A DNA stretch of 34,402 nucleotides, from the NCBI GenBank assembly GCA_029262695.1, contig JAJCYV010000015.1:1-34402 (forward strand), in the 5' to 3' direction. The translations under genes were made by a program, and so were the position numbers. Source of the stretch: Chloroflexota bacterium (GTDB lineage: Bacteria; Chloroflexota; Dehalococcoidia; SM23-28-2; RBG-16-64-32). Of this stretch, positions 23,542 to 30,045 are shown in pieces; the first letter of the stretch is position 1, and every line of letters starts with the position of its first letter. The notes under the pieces are model-generated. The model saw nothing but the letters and a program-made list of their open reading frames with translations, made no database searches and was not told the origin of the DNA.

Positions 23542-24048
23542 ATGTTTCGCCTCGCATCCTTCTGCCTCGTAGCGATCGCCTTCTCGCTCGCCGCCATCGC
23601 CTGCGGCGGCGATGACGACTCCACGTCCACGGCCACCATCACTCCCGGCCCGTCGACGCCCGCCGCCAGCACTACCGCGCCCCCCGGCGACAACAAGACC
23701 GAAGGCCCGTCAGAATCGCCCGGTGACGCCACGCCCGCTCCCACTGCGCCGGGCGACGTCCCGACGGCGCCGCCAACCGCACCCGCAGGCACGCCGGCCG
23801 TCGCCCCGGACGACCAGGGCGCCTTCGCCGGCCAGTTCCGCGGCCAGCCGATCGACTATGAAGGTTGCACCTACGACCCGACGGTCGCGCTCGTCACCTG
23901 CGCCGAACGTGGCCTCTTCGCCATCGACCCCACTATCGTTGGGCAGGACATTTCGTGCAGTATCTGGATCGTGGGCGGCGCGCCGGAGCTGATCCAGTGC
24001 ACGAGCCAACAGCCGCTGGAAACCACGTACTACGAGATCATGGAGTAA
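23542..24048 (+). CDS. Small secreted lipoprotein with Thr/Pro-rich linker
   Basis: 168 residues. MFRLASFCLVAIAFSLAAIACGG is a lipoprotein signal with the modified Cys at about 21. Residues 25-90 are a Thr/Pro/Ala/Gly-rich disordered linker, and 95-168 a small domain with four Cys (EGCTYDP, VTCAERG, ISCSIWI, IQCTSQQ) that could form two disulfides. No family recognised. The upstream in-frame TTG at 23485 is rejected because the signal peptide begins at 23542 and the promoter lies between. It ends 4 nt before sucC, so the two are probably co-transcribed, though no functional link is evident. Confidence 0.75.
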   Translation: MFRLASFCLVAIAFSLAAIACGGDDDSTSTATITPGPSTPAASTTAPPGDNKTEGPSESPGDATPAPTAPGDVPTAPPTAPAGTPAVAPDDQGAFAGQFRGQPIDYEGCTYDPTVALVTCAERGLFAIDPTIVGQDISCSIWIVGGAPELIQCTSQQPLETTYYEIME

Positions 24049-24052
24049 ACGC

Positions 24053-25213
24053 ATGAAGGTTCACGAATACCAGGCCAAGGAACTCCTCGCCCGCTACGGC
24101 GTCCCCGTCCCGAACGGGAAGGTCGCCGGCACCGCCGATGAGGCCGCCGCCATCGCCAAAGAGCTGGGTGTGCCGGTCGTCGTCAAGGCACAGATCCACG
24201 CTGGCGGACGCGGCAAGGGCGGCGGCATCAAGCTGGCGTCCGACGCCGCCGAAGCACGCGCCGCCGCCGGCGAGATCCTCGGCATGCAACTCGTCACCCA
24301 CCAGACCGGCCCCGGCGGCCAGCTCGTCAAGCGCGTCCTGGTCGAAGAGCGGATCGAAATCGACCGCGAGCTGTACCTGGGCATCGTCATCGACAACTCC
24401 GTCGGCCTGCCGCTCGTCATGGCCTCGGCCGAAGGGGGCGTCGAGATCGAAGAGGTCGCGGCGAAGGACCCGGACGCGATCAAGAAGTCGCTCGTCGACC
24501 CGACCATCGGCTTCCAGGCGTTCCAGGGCCGGGACCTGGCGATGGCGATCGGCCTCGGCGGCGAACTGATGCGGCCTGCCGGCAACCTAATCGCCGGTCT
24601 CTACGGCGCCTTCGCCGAAAACGACTGCTCGCTCGCCGAGATCAACCCGCTCGTCGTGACGAAGGACGGCCGCGTGCTGGCAGCCGACGCCAAGTTCAAC
24701 TTCGACGACAACGCGCTCTACCGTCACAAGGACATCGCCGAACTGCGCGACCTCGACGAAGAGGACCCGCTGGAGGTCGCCGCGCAGGAGTCGGGCATCG
24801 GCACCTACATCAAACTCACCGGCAACATCGGCTGCGTCGTCAACGGCGCCGGTCTCGCCATGGCGACCATGGACGCGATCAAGCTCGCCGGCGGCGACCC
24901 CGCCAACTTCCTCGACATCGGCACCGTCAACGACCCGGATCGCGTCATCGCCTCCTTCCGCATCCTCATGGATGATCCGGACGTGAAGGCGGTCCTCATC
25001 AACATCTTCGGCGGCATGGCCCGCGTCGACGTCATCGCTCAGGGCATCATCGACGCCCACAGCGAGATGGACGTCGGCGTGCCCGTCGTCGCCCGCCTCG
25101 TCGGCACCAACGTCGAAGAGGGCGAGCGCCTGCTCGCCGAATCCGGCCTCAACCTCATCCGCGCCAACGACCTCGGCGAAGCAGCGAAAGCAGCCGTCGA
25201 GGCGGCCGGCTAG
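24053..25213 (+). CDS. sucC: Succinyl-CoA synthetase beta subunit (ADP-forming type)
   Basis: 386 residues, the usual length. It begins [20 protein letters not shown] and keeps the ATP-grasp motif [18 protein letters not shown] (46-63), EINPLVV, and the C-terminal flavodoxin-like part with [16 protein letters not shown]. With the alpha subunit it interconverts succinyl-CoA and succinate with substrate-level ATP formation in the TCA cycle. Malate-CoA ligase is a close relative and cannot be fully excluded. A ribosome site (GGAG, 24042-24045) lies 7 nt upstream. The alpha subunit gene is not adjacent as usual; it lies 2.48 kb downstream beyond three unrelated genes. Confidence 0.95.
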   Translation: MKVHEYQAKELLARYGVPVPNGKVAGTADEAAAIAKELGVPVVVKAQIHAGGRGKGGGIKLASDAAEARAAAGEILGMQLVTHQTGPGGQLVKRVLVEERIEIDRELYLGIVIDNSVGLPLVMASAEGGVEIEEVAAKDPDAIKKSLVDPTIGFQAFQGRDLAMAIGLGGELMRPAGNLIAGLYGAFAENDCSLAEINPLVVTKDGRVLAADAKFNFDDNALYRHKDIAELRDLDEEDPLEVAAQESGIGTYIKLTGNIGCVVNGAGLAMATMDAIKLAGGDPANFLDIGTVNDPDRVIASFRILMDDPDVKAVLINIFGGMARVDVIAQGIIDAHSEMDVGVPVVARLVGTNVEEGERLLAESGLNLIRANDLGEAAKAAVEAAG

Positions 25214-25230
25214 CCCGGAACGTAGCCGTA

Positions 25231-25253
25231 GGGGCGGTTTCGCGAACCGCCCC
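25231..25253. repeat. REP-like palindrome, copy 1
   Basis: GGGGCGGTT (25231-25239) pairs with AACCGCCCC (25245-25253) around TCGCG. The same element recurs at 25951-25970, both preceded by GTA. It lies 18 bp after the sucC stop and may end or stabilise the sucC transcript. Confidence 0.75.
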
Positions 25254-25290
25254 ACAACGCACCGCAGACGCGAAAGAGGTCGCCGCGCGG

Positions 25291-25296
25291 TATCAT
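25291..25296 (+). promoter_or_regulatory. -10 box (TATCAT) of the NTR-like gene
   Basis: TATCAT ends 7 nt before GTG 25304, the same spacing as at 26137 and 23529. The ATG at 25295 lies inside the hexamer, so it is unlikely to be transcribed. Confidence 0.5.
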
Positions 25297-25303
25297 GATC
25301 AGC

Positions 25304-25927
25304 GTGAGACGCCTCCTCCCGCTCCCGATGATCTTCGGTCTGCTGTTCGCACCGCTTCTGACGACCAGCGACACGGCCTACGCCTGCTCCTGCGCTCCGA
25401 CGACGGTCGAGGAGCGTGTGGAGCGCTCGGACGTGGTCGCCATCGGCACGGTGATCTCGCTGTACGAGGACGAGACCACGGATGGCTCCGGAGGCGGCTT
25501 CATAGTCGACATGGACGGCGTAGTGAGCGTGGACACCTACTACAAGGGCTCCGGCCCGCCCGAGATTGCAGTCGACGATCCGGCGCACGGCGGCACCTGC
25601 GGCATCATCGGGCCGGACACCGTCGGCCTTGATGCGGTGCTCTTTCTCAATCTGAGCGACGGTGCGTACGTCACAGGCTTGTGCCACGGATCGCGGTTCT
25701 TCGACGAAGGAAGCAGCCCGGCGCTGATCATCGCTGACATCGAGGCCGTGACCGGCCCCGGCCAGCCCCCGGAGGGTCCGCCGCCTCAGGCTTCGCCTCC
25801 GCCGGAAGAGCCCGCCGAACACACCGAGTCCACCCCCTGGGCGATCGTCCTCCCGCTCGCCTTCGCCATCCCGCTCGCCGTGCTCTTCGTCCCGGCCTTC
25901 CTCCACCGCCGCCGCGGCGGCCACTAG
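25304..25927 (+). CDS. Membrane-anchored protein with TIMP/NTR-like CxC domain
   Basis: About 207 residues from GTG 25304 (chosen from the -10 spacing; ATG 25295 would add three residues). A signal peptide ends at TAYA and is followed by CSCAP, so the mature protein would begin with CxC, as in TIMP/netrin-like OB-fold domains. The pattern CSCAPTTVEERVERSDVVAIGTV is typical of bacterial members. More Cys follow (GGTCGII, GLCHGS). A Pro-rich linker (about 150-175) precedes a C-terminal membrane helix (WAIVLPLAFAIPLAVLFVPAF) and HRRR stop-transfer. The function of bacterial members is unknown. It lies between two copies of the same palindromic repeat, inside the interrupted sucC-sucD interval. 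Confidence 0.75.
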   Translation: MRRLLPLPMIFGLLFAPLLTTSDTAYACSCAPTTVEERVERSDVVAIGTVISLYEDETTDGSGGGFIVDMDGVVSVDTYYKGSGPPEIAVDDPAHGGTCGIIGPDTVGLDAVLFLNLSDGAYVTGLCHGSRFFDEGSSPALIIADIEAVTGPGQPPEGPPPQASPPPEEPAEHTESTPWAIVLPLAFAIPLAVLFVPAFLHRRRGGH

Positions 25928-25950
25928 GCGCCTCGCCGACGTCCACGTAG

Positions 25951-25970
25951 GGGCGGTTCGCGAACCGCCC
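25951..25970. repeat. REP-like palindrome, copy 2
   Basis: A perfect 20-bp palindrome, GGGCGGTTCG followed by CGAACCGCCC, 23 bp after the NTR-like gene. It is the same element as copy 1 (both GTAGGGGCGGTT...CGCGAACCGCCC). Downstream (about 26010-26035) is a CCTGAGG...CTCGAAGG stretch like those of other dispersed repeats. Confidence 0.8.
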
Positions 25971-26072
25971 GGCCCAGTCCCGCGAACCCCCTCGCCCCGT
26001 CCCGCTCGCCCTGAGGCCCTCGAAGGACGAACGGAGCACCAACGCTGCGCGACTGTCCCGTCGCGTCGGCGC

Positions 26073-26098
26073 ATCCGTTTATCCGTTCGGCATCCGTT
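26073..26098 (+). repeat. Three direct ATCCGTT repeats
   Basis: ATCCGTT occurs at 26073-26079, 26081-26087 and 26092-26098, about 50 bp before the start of the DinB-fold gene. The spacing is irregular (8 and 11 bp), so they may be an activator site or the debris of a repeat element. Confidence 0.5.
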
Positions 26099-26136
26099 GA
26101 CAGCCGCCCTCGCTTTCCCTCACAACACGAGCGCCG

Positions 26137-26142
26137 TATCAT
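26137..26142 (+). promoter_or_regulatory. -10 box (TATCAT) of the DinB-fold gene
   Basis: TATCAT lies 7 nt before GTG 26150 with no ribosome site between. The -35 position reads TTTCCC, a weak match. Confidence 0.45.
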
Positions 26143-26149
26143 ACGGCCC

Positions 26150-27172
26150 GTGACGCTACCCACCGCCCAGCACGCCGCCGTCGACCTCCAGCACGCCCAT
26201 CGCGAGCTCCTCCGCGTCGTCGACGCACTCTCGCCGGCAGACTGGGACCGCGGCGTCCCCTGCGGCGACTGGACGGTCAAGGACCTGATCGCCCACCTCG
26301 TCGGCGATCTCTCGCCGTCCGGCGCCGGGCTGATCTACGCCGGCGTCCTCAACGAGCAGTTCATCGCCGACACGTCCCGCTTCTTCGACGTCCGTGGCCG
26401 CAACCGGGCCGTCGTCGAGGAGCGCCGCCGCTGGACGCACGAAGACCTGCGCCAGGTGCTCTTTGAGGCGCACGACGCCCGCATCGCGATGACTCTCCGC
26501 CTGGACGAGCGGCACCAGGAGATACTCGGCTACGCCGTGCCGATGGGCCCCGAGTACGACCTCACCGTCGAAGACTGGCTCTGGTACGGCTACCACGATC
26601 GCCAGCACACCGACGACATCTGCCGCGCGCTGGCGATCGACTGGACGCCCCGCAGTCTCGACTTCCTGCCGGAGATCGAGGAGAGGCTGCGCTGGTTTGT
26701 CCGCTCGCAGGAGGGGTTCTTGCGTGCCGTCTACTCCGTCGCCGATGACGCCTGGGATGACCCGGCCCACGGCGACGGCGAAAGCGAGGGTTGGACCTAC
26801 AAGGGCGTCCTCGCGCACATCGCCTCGAACGAAGAGCGCCTGCAAGTCCGCTTCCGCTCGGCCGCCGGTAAGGCCGCGCAGGCGGAGATCGACGCCGTCA
26901 ACGACATCGACGCCTGGAATGCCGAGAAGGTCGGCGGCCTTACCGACGCAACGCCGTCGCAGCTCGTCGATGTCTTCCTCAAGGGGCGCAACGACACGCT
27001 CGAAGCGCTCGCCGCACTCGTGCGCCCTGACCTCGAGAGTAGCGTGACAGTCTCCGGTGGCGGAAGCGTCTCCGTGCTCGACTTCATCGACCGTGTCAGC
27101 AACCACACCTCGTGGCACGCCGGCCAGCTCGTCCCCGCAAGCAGCCGCGCAAGACTGAGCGGAGAAAGGTGA
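26150..27172 (+). CDS. Tandem DinB/mycothiol-transferase-fold protein
   Basis: 340 residues, about twice the size of a single DinB or maleylpyruvate-isomerase N-terminal domain. Two copies are visible: residues 8-165 with GDWTVKDLIAHLVGD (H49) and GYHDRQHTDDI (H149, H153), and residues 175-332 with GWTYKGVLAHIASNEERL (H223) and VSNHTSWHAGQLV (H319, H323). Each copy therefore keeps the three-His metal site of the fold. Family members include thiol transferases and isomerases acting with mycothiol or bacillithiol; the substrate is unknown. GTG 26150 is used as start because of the -10 box. It ends 1 nt before the four-helix-bundle gene and provides that gene's ribosome site (GGAGAAAGG). Confidence 0.85.
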   Translation: MTLPTAQHAAVDLQHAHRELLRVVDALSPADWDRGVPCGDWTVKDLIAHLVGDLSPSGAGLIYAGVLNEQFIADTSRFFDVRGRNRAVVEERRRWTHEDLRQVLFEAHDARIAMTLRLDERHQEILGYAVPMGPEYDLTVEDWLWYGYHDRQHTDDICRALAIDWTPRSLDFLPEIEERLRWFVRSQEGFLRAVYSVADDAWDDPAHGDGESEGWTYKGVLAHIASNEERLQVRFRSAAGKAAQAEIDAVNDIDAWNAEKVGGLTDATPSQLVDVFLKGRNDTLEALAALVRPDLESSVTVSGGGSVSVLDFIDRVSNHTSWHAGQLVPASSRARLSGER

Positions 27173-27173
27173 C

Positions 27174-27205
27174 ATGAGACAGGAGACAGGAGACAAGAGA
27201 CCGGA
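27174..27205 (+). repeat. Left terminal inverted repeat
   Basis: Made of five heptamer-like units (ATGAGACA start, GGAGACA, GGAGACA, AGAGACC, GGAGACA). It doubles as the first codons of the four-helix-bundle gene (MRQETGDKRPETG). Confidence 0.75.
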
Positions 27206-27647
27206 GACAGGTGGAGGCGGGGCCGCCGGACACGCGAAGCTGGAGGCGTTCCAGTACGCTGATGACCTCGCGGTCGAGCTGTTCGCCGTCACGCGTCAGC
27301 TACCACCTGACCTTAGATGGCTCTCTTCCCAGCTCCTCCGCGCGGCGACGTCTGTCCCGGCCAACATAGCCGAGGGATACGCGCGATCCTCCAAGCGTGA
27401 ATTCCTCCAGTTCCTGTCCATCTCACGCGCGTCCCTCGCTGAGGTCGAGTACTTCATCCACTTCATGAACCGGACCGGCCTCATAACGCCGGAACAACAC
27501 AAGAAGCTTGGCGCGCAGCGCCGGGCCACCGCCCAGCGCCTGCACGGCTTCATCAAGTACGTTCGCAGCAAGGTCAGCTCAGACGGCAAGAAAACGGACG
27601 CCATCTACGAGCCCAAAGAGGAGTACGTATCCGATGTCGAGAACTAA
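27174..27647 (+). CDS. Four-helix-bundle protein (S23/IVP family)
   Basis: 157 residues. The family core is clear: SSQLLRAATSVPANIAEGYARSS followed by EFLQFLSISRASLAEVEYFIHF and two more helices. Members form homopentameric helical bundles; the best-studied relative is Avd, which helps reverse transcription in diversity-generating retroelements, and others are coded in 23S rRNA intervening sequences. The role of free-standing members is unknown. No reverse transcriptase or template repeat is in the window. The N-terminal 16 residues are simply the translated left repeat. Codon use is less GC-biased than in neighbours (for example ATA and AGA codons, AAC ATA GCC), which suggests recent arrival. 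Its ribosome site (GGAGAAAGG, 27161-27169) comes from the end of the preceding gene. Confidence 0.88.
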   Translation: MRQETGDKRPETGGGGAAGHAKLEAFQYADDLAVELFAVTRQLPPDLRWLSSQLLRAATSVPANIAEGYARSSKREFLQFLSISRASLAEVEYFIHFMNRTGLITPEQHKKLGAQRRATAQRLHGFIKYVRSKVSSDGKKTDAIYEPKEEYVSDVEN

Positions 27648-27648
27648 T

Positions 27649-27680
27649 CCCTGTCTCCTGTCTCCTGTTCCCTGTCTCAT
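27649..27680 (-). repeat. Right terminal inverted repeat
   Basis: Reads CCCTGTCTCCTGTCTCCTG and on to CCTGTCTCAT on the plus strand, beginning one base after the gene's stop codon. Its last five bases (CTCAT) also form the base of the hairpin that covers the sucD start. Confidence 0.75.
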
Positions 27681-27700
27681 CGCTGAGGTTCAGCGATGAG
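27676..27700 (+). promoter_or_regulatory. Hairpin covering the sucD ribosome site and start codon
   Basis: CTCATCGCTGA (27676-27686) pairs perfectly with TCAGCGATGAG (27690-27700) around the loop GGT. The ribosome site GAGG (27685-27688) is half in the stem and half in the loop, and the ATG (27696-27698) is wholly paired. In RNA this 11-bp stem should limit initiation unless ribosomes or a factor open it. Confidence 0.7.
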
Positions 27701-28583
27701 CATCCTGGTAGGAAAGCAGACCCGCCTCCTCGTGCAGGGCATCACCGGCAAGGAGGGCTCGTTCCAGACCCGCCGCTGCATCGAGTACGGCACGAACGTC
27801 GTCGGCGGAGTCACGCCCGGCCGCGGCGGTGAGGAAGCAGAAGGCGTGCCCGTCTTCGACACCGTCTCGGAGGCCGTCGCAAAAACCGCTGCCGACGTCT
27901 CGCTGATCTTCGTCCCCGCGCCGTTCGCCGCCGACGCCGTCCTGGAGGCCGCCTACGCTGAGGTGCCGGTGATCATCTGCATCACCGAAGGCGTGCCGAC
28001 GATGGACATGGTGCGCGTCCGCCGCTTCCTGCGCGGCTCCGACCTCATCGTCATCGGGCCCAACTGCCCCGGCGTCATCACCCCCGGCGAGGCCAGAGTC
28101 GGCATCATGCCGGGCCACGTCTTCTCGCCCGGGCGCGTCGGCGTCATCTCACGCTCCGGCACCCTCGTCTATGAGGCGGTGGACCAGCTCACGTCGCGCG
28201 GCATCGGCCAGAGCACCTGCGTCGGCGTCGGCGGCGACCCCGTCATCGGCACGACCCAGGTCGAGGCGCTGCGCATGTTCAACGAAGACCCCGGCACCGA
28301 CGCCGTCGTCCTCATCGGCGAGATCGGCGGCCTCGCCGAGCAGCAGTCCGCCGAGTTCATCGCCTCGGAGATGAAGAAGCCCGTCGTCGCCTTCATCGCC
28401 GGCGCCACCGCGCCTCCGGGTCGCCGCATGGGCCACGCCGGCGCCATCATCGTCGGCGCGGCCGGCACCGCCAACGCCAAGAAGGACGCCCTGCGCGCCG
28501 CCGGCGCCACGATCTCCGACTCGCCGGCTGAGATCGGCGCCGTCCTTGAGAGCGTGCTCAAAGACAAAAGCCTCGCTTCTTAG
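27696..28583 (+). CDS. sucD: Succinyl-CoA synthetase alpha subunit
   Basis: 295 residues, the usual length. The CoA-binding domain opens [32 protein letters not shown], the middle has [12 protein letters not shown], and the phosphorylated His is H247 in [11 protein letters not shown]. It pairs with SucC, coded 2.48 kb upstream. There is a ribosome site GAGG 7 nt before ATG, but both are inside an 11-bp hairpin that begins in the right repeat of the four-helix-bundle cassette. No own promoter is obvious, so expression may depend on read-through from 26150 or on a promoter inside the cassette. Confidence 0.95.
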   Translation: MSILVGKQTRLLVQGITGKEGSFQTRRCIEYGTNVVGGVTPGRGGEEAEGVPVFDTVSEAVAKTAADVSLIFVPAPFAADAVLEAAYAEVPVIICITEGVPTMDMVRVRRFLRGSDLIVIGPNCPGVITPGEARVGIMPGHVFSPGRVGVISRSGTLVYEAVDQLTSRGIGQSTCVGVGGDPVIGTTQVEALRMFNEDPGTDAVVLIGEIGGLAEQQSAEFIASEMKKPVVAFIAGATAPPGRRMGHAGAIIVGAAGTANAKKDALRAAGATISDSPAEIGAVLESVLKDKSLAS

Positions 28584-28598
28584 TCGCGGCTAATCGGC

Positions 28599-28617
28599 CC
28601 GGCTTTAGACGAGCCGG
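28599..28617. terminator. Short stem-loop after sucD
   Basis: CCGGCT (28599-28604) pairs with AGCCGG (28612-28617) around 7 nt. It has no T-run on either side. It also overlaps the stop of a possible small gene on the minus strand. Confidence 0.35.
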
Positions 28618-28706
28618 ACCTGGGCGGCGAAGACCACGGCCTCCAGCCGGCCATGCACGCCGTCTGCCGGGCCCGCAAACGGGTCGAAGGCCTTTGATCG
28701 GTTCAT
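28605..28706 (-). CDS. Possible 33-residue small protein
   Basis: On the minus strand ATG 28706 opens a 33-codon frame that starts MNRSKAFDPFAGPADG and ends FAAQVRLV with TAA. A strong ribosome site, GAGGAG (complement of 28714-28719), lies 7 nt upstream, and third codon positions are mostly G or C as in the real genes here. It has no Cys, no signal peptide and one short hydrophobic stretch near the end. I recognise no family and no modifying enzyme next to it. It could be a small regulatory protein or a peptide precursor, or a chance frame. Confidence 0.4.
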   Translation of the reverse strand: MNRSKAFDPFAGPADGVHGRLEAVVFAAQVRLV

Positions 28707-28839
28707 GTCCGCACTCCTCAGGTGATTCCCTCTCCTCGCACGCTATTCCGTGCCGTGCACCCTCCTAGGAACCGGAGGTCACAGGCGGCCACGGCCATAT
28801 CCCCTTCGCTGGTTCCTCATCACCGGCAGTGATACATTC
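28707..28839. other. Gap with no gene seen
   Basis: Apart from the ribosome site of the small minus-strand ORF and a short palindrome TCCTAGGA near 28766-28775, I see nothing definite. It probably holds promoters for the small ORF and the multicopper oxidase gene. Confidence 0.4.
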
Positions 28840-28873
28840 TTCAAGGTGTGTGAAGTCCTTCACAAACCTTGAA
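28840..28873. promoter_or_regulatory. CRP/FNR-type operator before the multicopper oxidase gene
   Basis: A 34-bp dyad: TTCAAGGTGTGTGAAG (28840-28855), two bases TC, and CTTCACAAACCTTGAA (28858-28873), matching at 15 of 16 positions. Its centre is TGTGA-N6-TCACA (28849-28864), the textbook CRP half-sites. The centre lies 80 bp before ATG 28937. Confidence 0.6.
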
Positions 28874-28936
28874 TAGTGTCCAACGCCAGCTCAATACATC
28901 TCCGGGCGGCACAGCTCGGTAAGGAAAGGGATGACC

Positions 28937-29899
28937 ATGAACATTGGCAGAAAACTTGCCGGAGCGGGGGCGCTGGCTAGCGCTGCCCTGCTGGCCGCCT
29001 TGGCGGTGGGCCTGCTCGTACTCCTGCCCGCGTGTGGCGGGGGTGAAGCGAGCGCCGACCTGGGTGAGCCCGGCTTTGTATTCGACGATCCGGACGTCGA
29101 AGTCGAACTGACGGCTTCGGTCGTCGATTGGGAAGTGTATCCCGGTGAGACGGTTGAGGCGTGGGTCTACAACGGCCAGTATCCGGGTCCAGAGATCCGC
29201 GTGACGGAGGGCCAGAAGGTCCGCATCGACGTCACGAACGACCTGCCCGAGGGGACGACGATACACTGGCACGGCCTCGACGTGCCGAACGACCAGGACG
29301 GCGTTCCCGGCATCACGCAGCCAGACATCGCGCCGGGGGAGTCCTGGACGTATGAGTTCGTGGCGGAGCGCGTGGGCACCGCCGCCTACCACACGCACTC
29401 CAACACCGCTGATCAGTTGGCGAAGGGCCTGTTCGGCTTCTTCATCGTCGAACCGGCCGAGGGCCTGGACTACGATCGCGAGTACACGATGGGTCTCCAC
29501 GAGATCCAGGGTTTCTACACCATCAACGGGAACTCCTTCCCGTCCACGCTTGACGACAGCATGCTGCTGATCAACACGGGCGAAAAGGTCCTCGTACGAT
29601 TCGCCAACATGGGCACGCAGTACCACCCGTTCCACCTGCATGGGCACCAATTCTTGGTGACGAACATCGACGGCAACCCCATGCCTGATGGATGGCGGCA
29701 GAACACCGTCGACATCCCGCCGGGACAGACCGTCGACGTTGTGATCGAGGGCACCAATCCGGGTACGTGGACCTTCCACTGCCACATCGTCCCGCACGTC
29801 ACGAACAGGGGCGAGTACCCGGGCGGCATGCTGACGCTTCTCGACTACGAGGACCACACCTCGTACATGGAGGAGCAGGCGGCCGCCGCTGAAGAATAG
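28937..29899 (+). CDS. Two-domain multicopper oxidase, lipoprotein
   Basis: 320 residues. ATG 28937 is preferred over ATG 28931 because the ribosome site AAGGAAAGGG (28921-28930) touches the earlier ATG. A signal with LLPACGGG puts the lipid-anchored Cys at 33. Two cupredoxin domains carry all four copper motifs: HWHG (H110, H112), YHTHS (H152, H154), HPFHLHGH (H230, H233, H235) and FHCHIVPH (H281, C282, H283, H287) with a late Met298 as possible axial ligand. Type 1 copper in domain 2 and a trinuclear site at a subunit interface fit two-domain laccase-type oxidases rather than copper nitrite reductase. It likely oxidises metal ions, phenols or another reductant with O2 outside the membrane. 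A CRP-type site upstream suggests regulation. Confidence 0.88.
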   Translation: MNIGRKLAGAGALASAALLAALAVGLLVLLPACGGGEASADLGEPGFVFDDPDVEVELTASVVDWEVYPGETVEAWVYNGQYPGPEIRVTEGQKVRIDVTNDLPEGTTIHWHGLDVPNDQDGVPGITQPDIAPGESWTYEFVAERVGTAAYHTHSNTADQLAKGLFGFFIVEPAEGLDYDREYTMGLHEIQGFYTINGNSFPSTLDDSMLLINTGEKVLVRFANMGTQYHPFHLHGHQFLVTNIDGNPMPDGWRQNTVDIPPGQTVDVVIEGTNPGTWTFHCHIVPHVTNRGEYPGGMLTLLDYEDHTSYMEEQAAAAEE

Positions 29900-29927
29900 G
29901 CGTCCAGCTATCCACGTGCGGTGAGCG

Positions 29928-29958
29928 AGCGGGGGCCGGACTCCTCTCCGGCCCCGCT
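29928..29958 (+). terminator. GC-rich hairpin after the multicopper oxidase gene
   Basis: AGCGGGGGCCGGA (29928-29940) pairs with TCCGGCCCCGCT (29947-29958) with one bulged G and a 6-nt loop. The stem is very stable but lacks a T-run. Confidence 0.55.
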
Positions 29959-29996
29959 CTGCGTCCGCGTGCCCGATCGATTAACACGCTCTGCGG

Positions 29997-30026
29997 TTGC
30001 GAAAGGCGAAGCGCGGCCCATACACT
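29997..30026 (+). promoter_or_regulatory. Promoter of the ferredoxin gene
   Basis: TTGCGA (29997-30002), 18 bp, TACACT (30021-30026). Transcription would start near 30033, giving a leader of about 13 nt without a ribosome site. Confidence 0.4.
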
Positions 30027-30045
30027 GTCACCTGAGTTCATACCT

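Larger units (their letters stand above)
27174..27680. mobile_element. Inverted-repeat-bounded four-helix-bundle cassette (IVS-like)
   Basis: A 507-bp unit begins and ends with inverted repeats: the left 32 bp (27174-27205) match the reverse complement of the right 32 bp (27649-27680) at 27 positions, with the outer ten bases (ATGAGACAGG) identical. Both arms are arrays of the heptamer GGAGACA. The unit contains a single gene. There is no transposase and no clear target duplication, so movement, if any, would use an enzyme supplied elsewhere. Genes of this family were first known from inverted-repeat-bounded intervening sequences in 23S rRNA; this copy is between protein genes. Confidence 0.6.

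Noticed and set aside
24587-26074. 495-codon minus-strand frame across sucC and the NTR-like gene
   Set aside because: It is antisense to sucC, whose identity is certain, and its product is a charged composition without motifs.
27174-27647. Diversity-generating retroelement (Avd-like accessory protein)
   Set aside because: No reverse transcriptase, template repeat or variable repeat lies in the window; only the fold family is shared.
28937-29899. Copper nitrite reductase
   Set aside because: The type 1 HCH motif is in the second domain and all four multicopper-oxidase His motifs are present, which fits two-domain laccase-type enzymes better.
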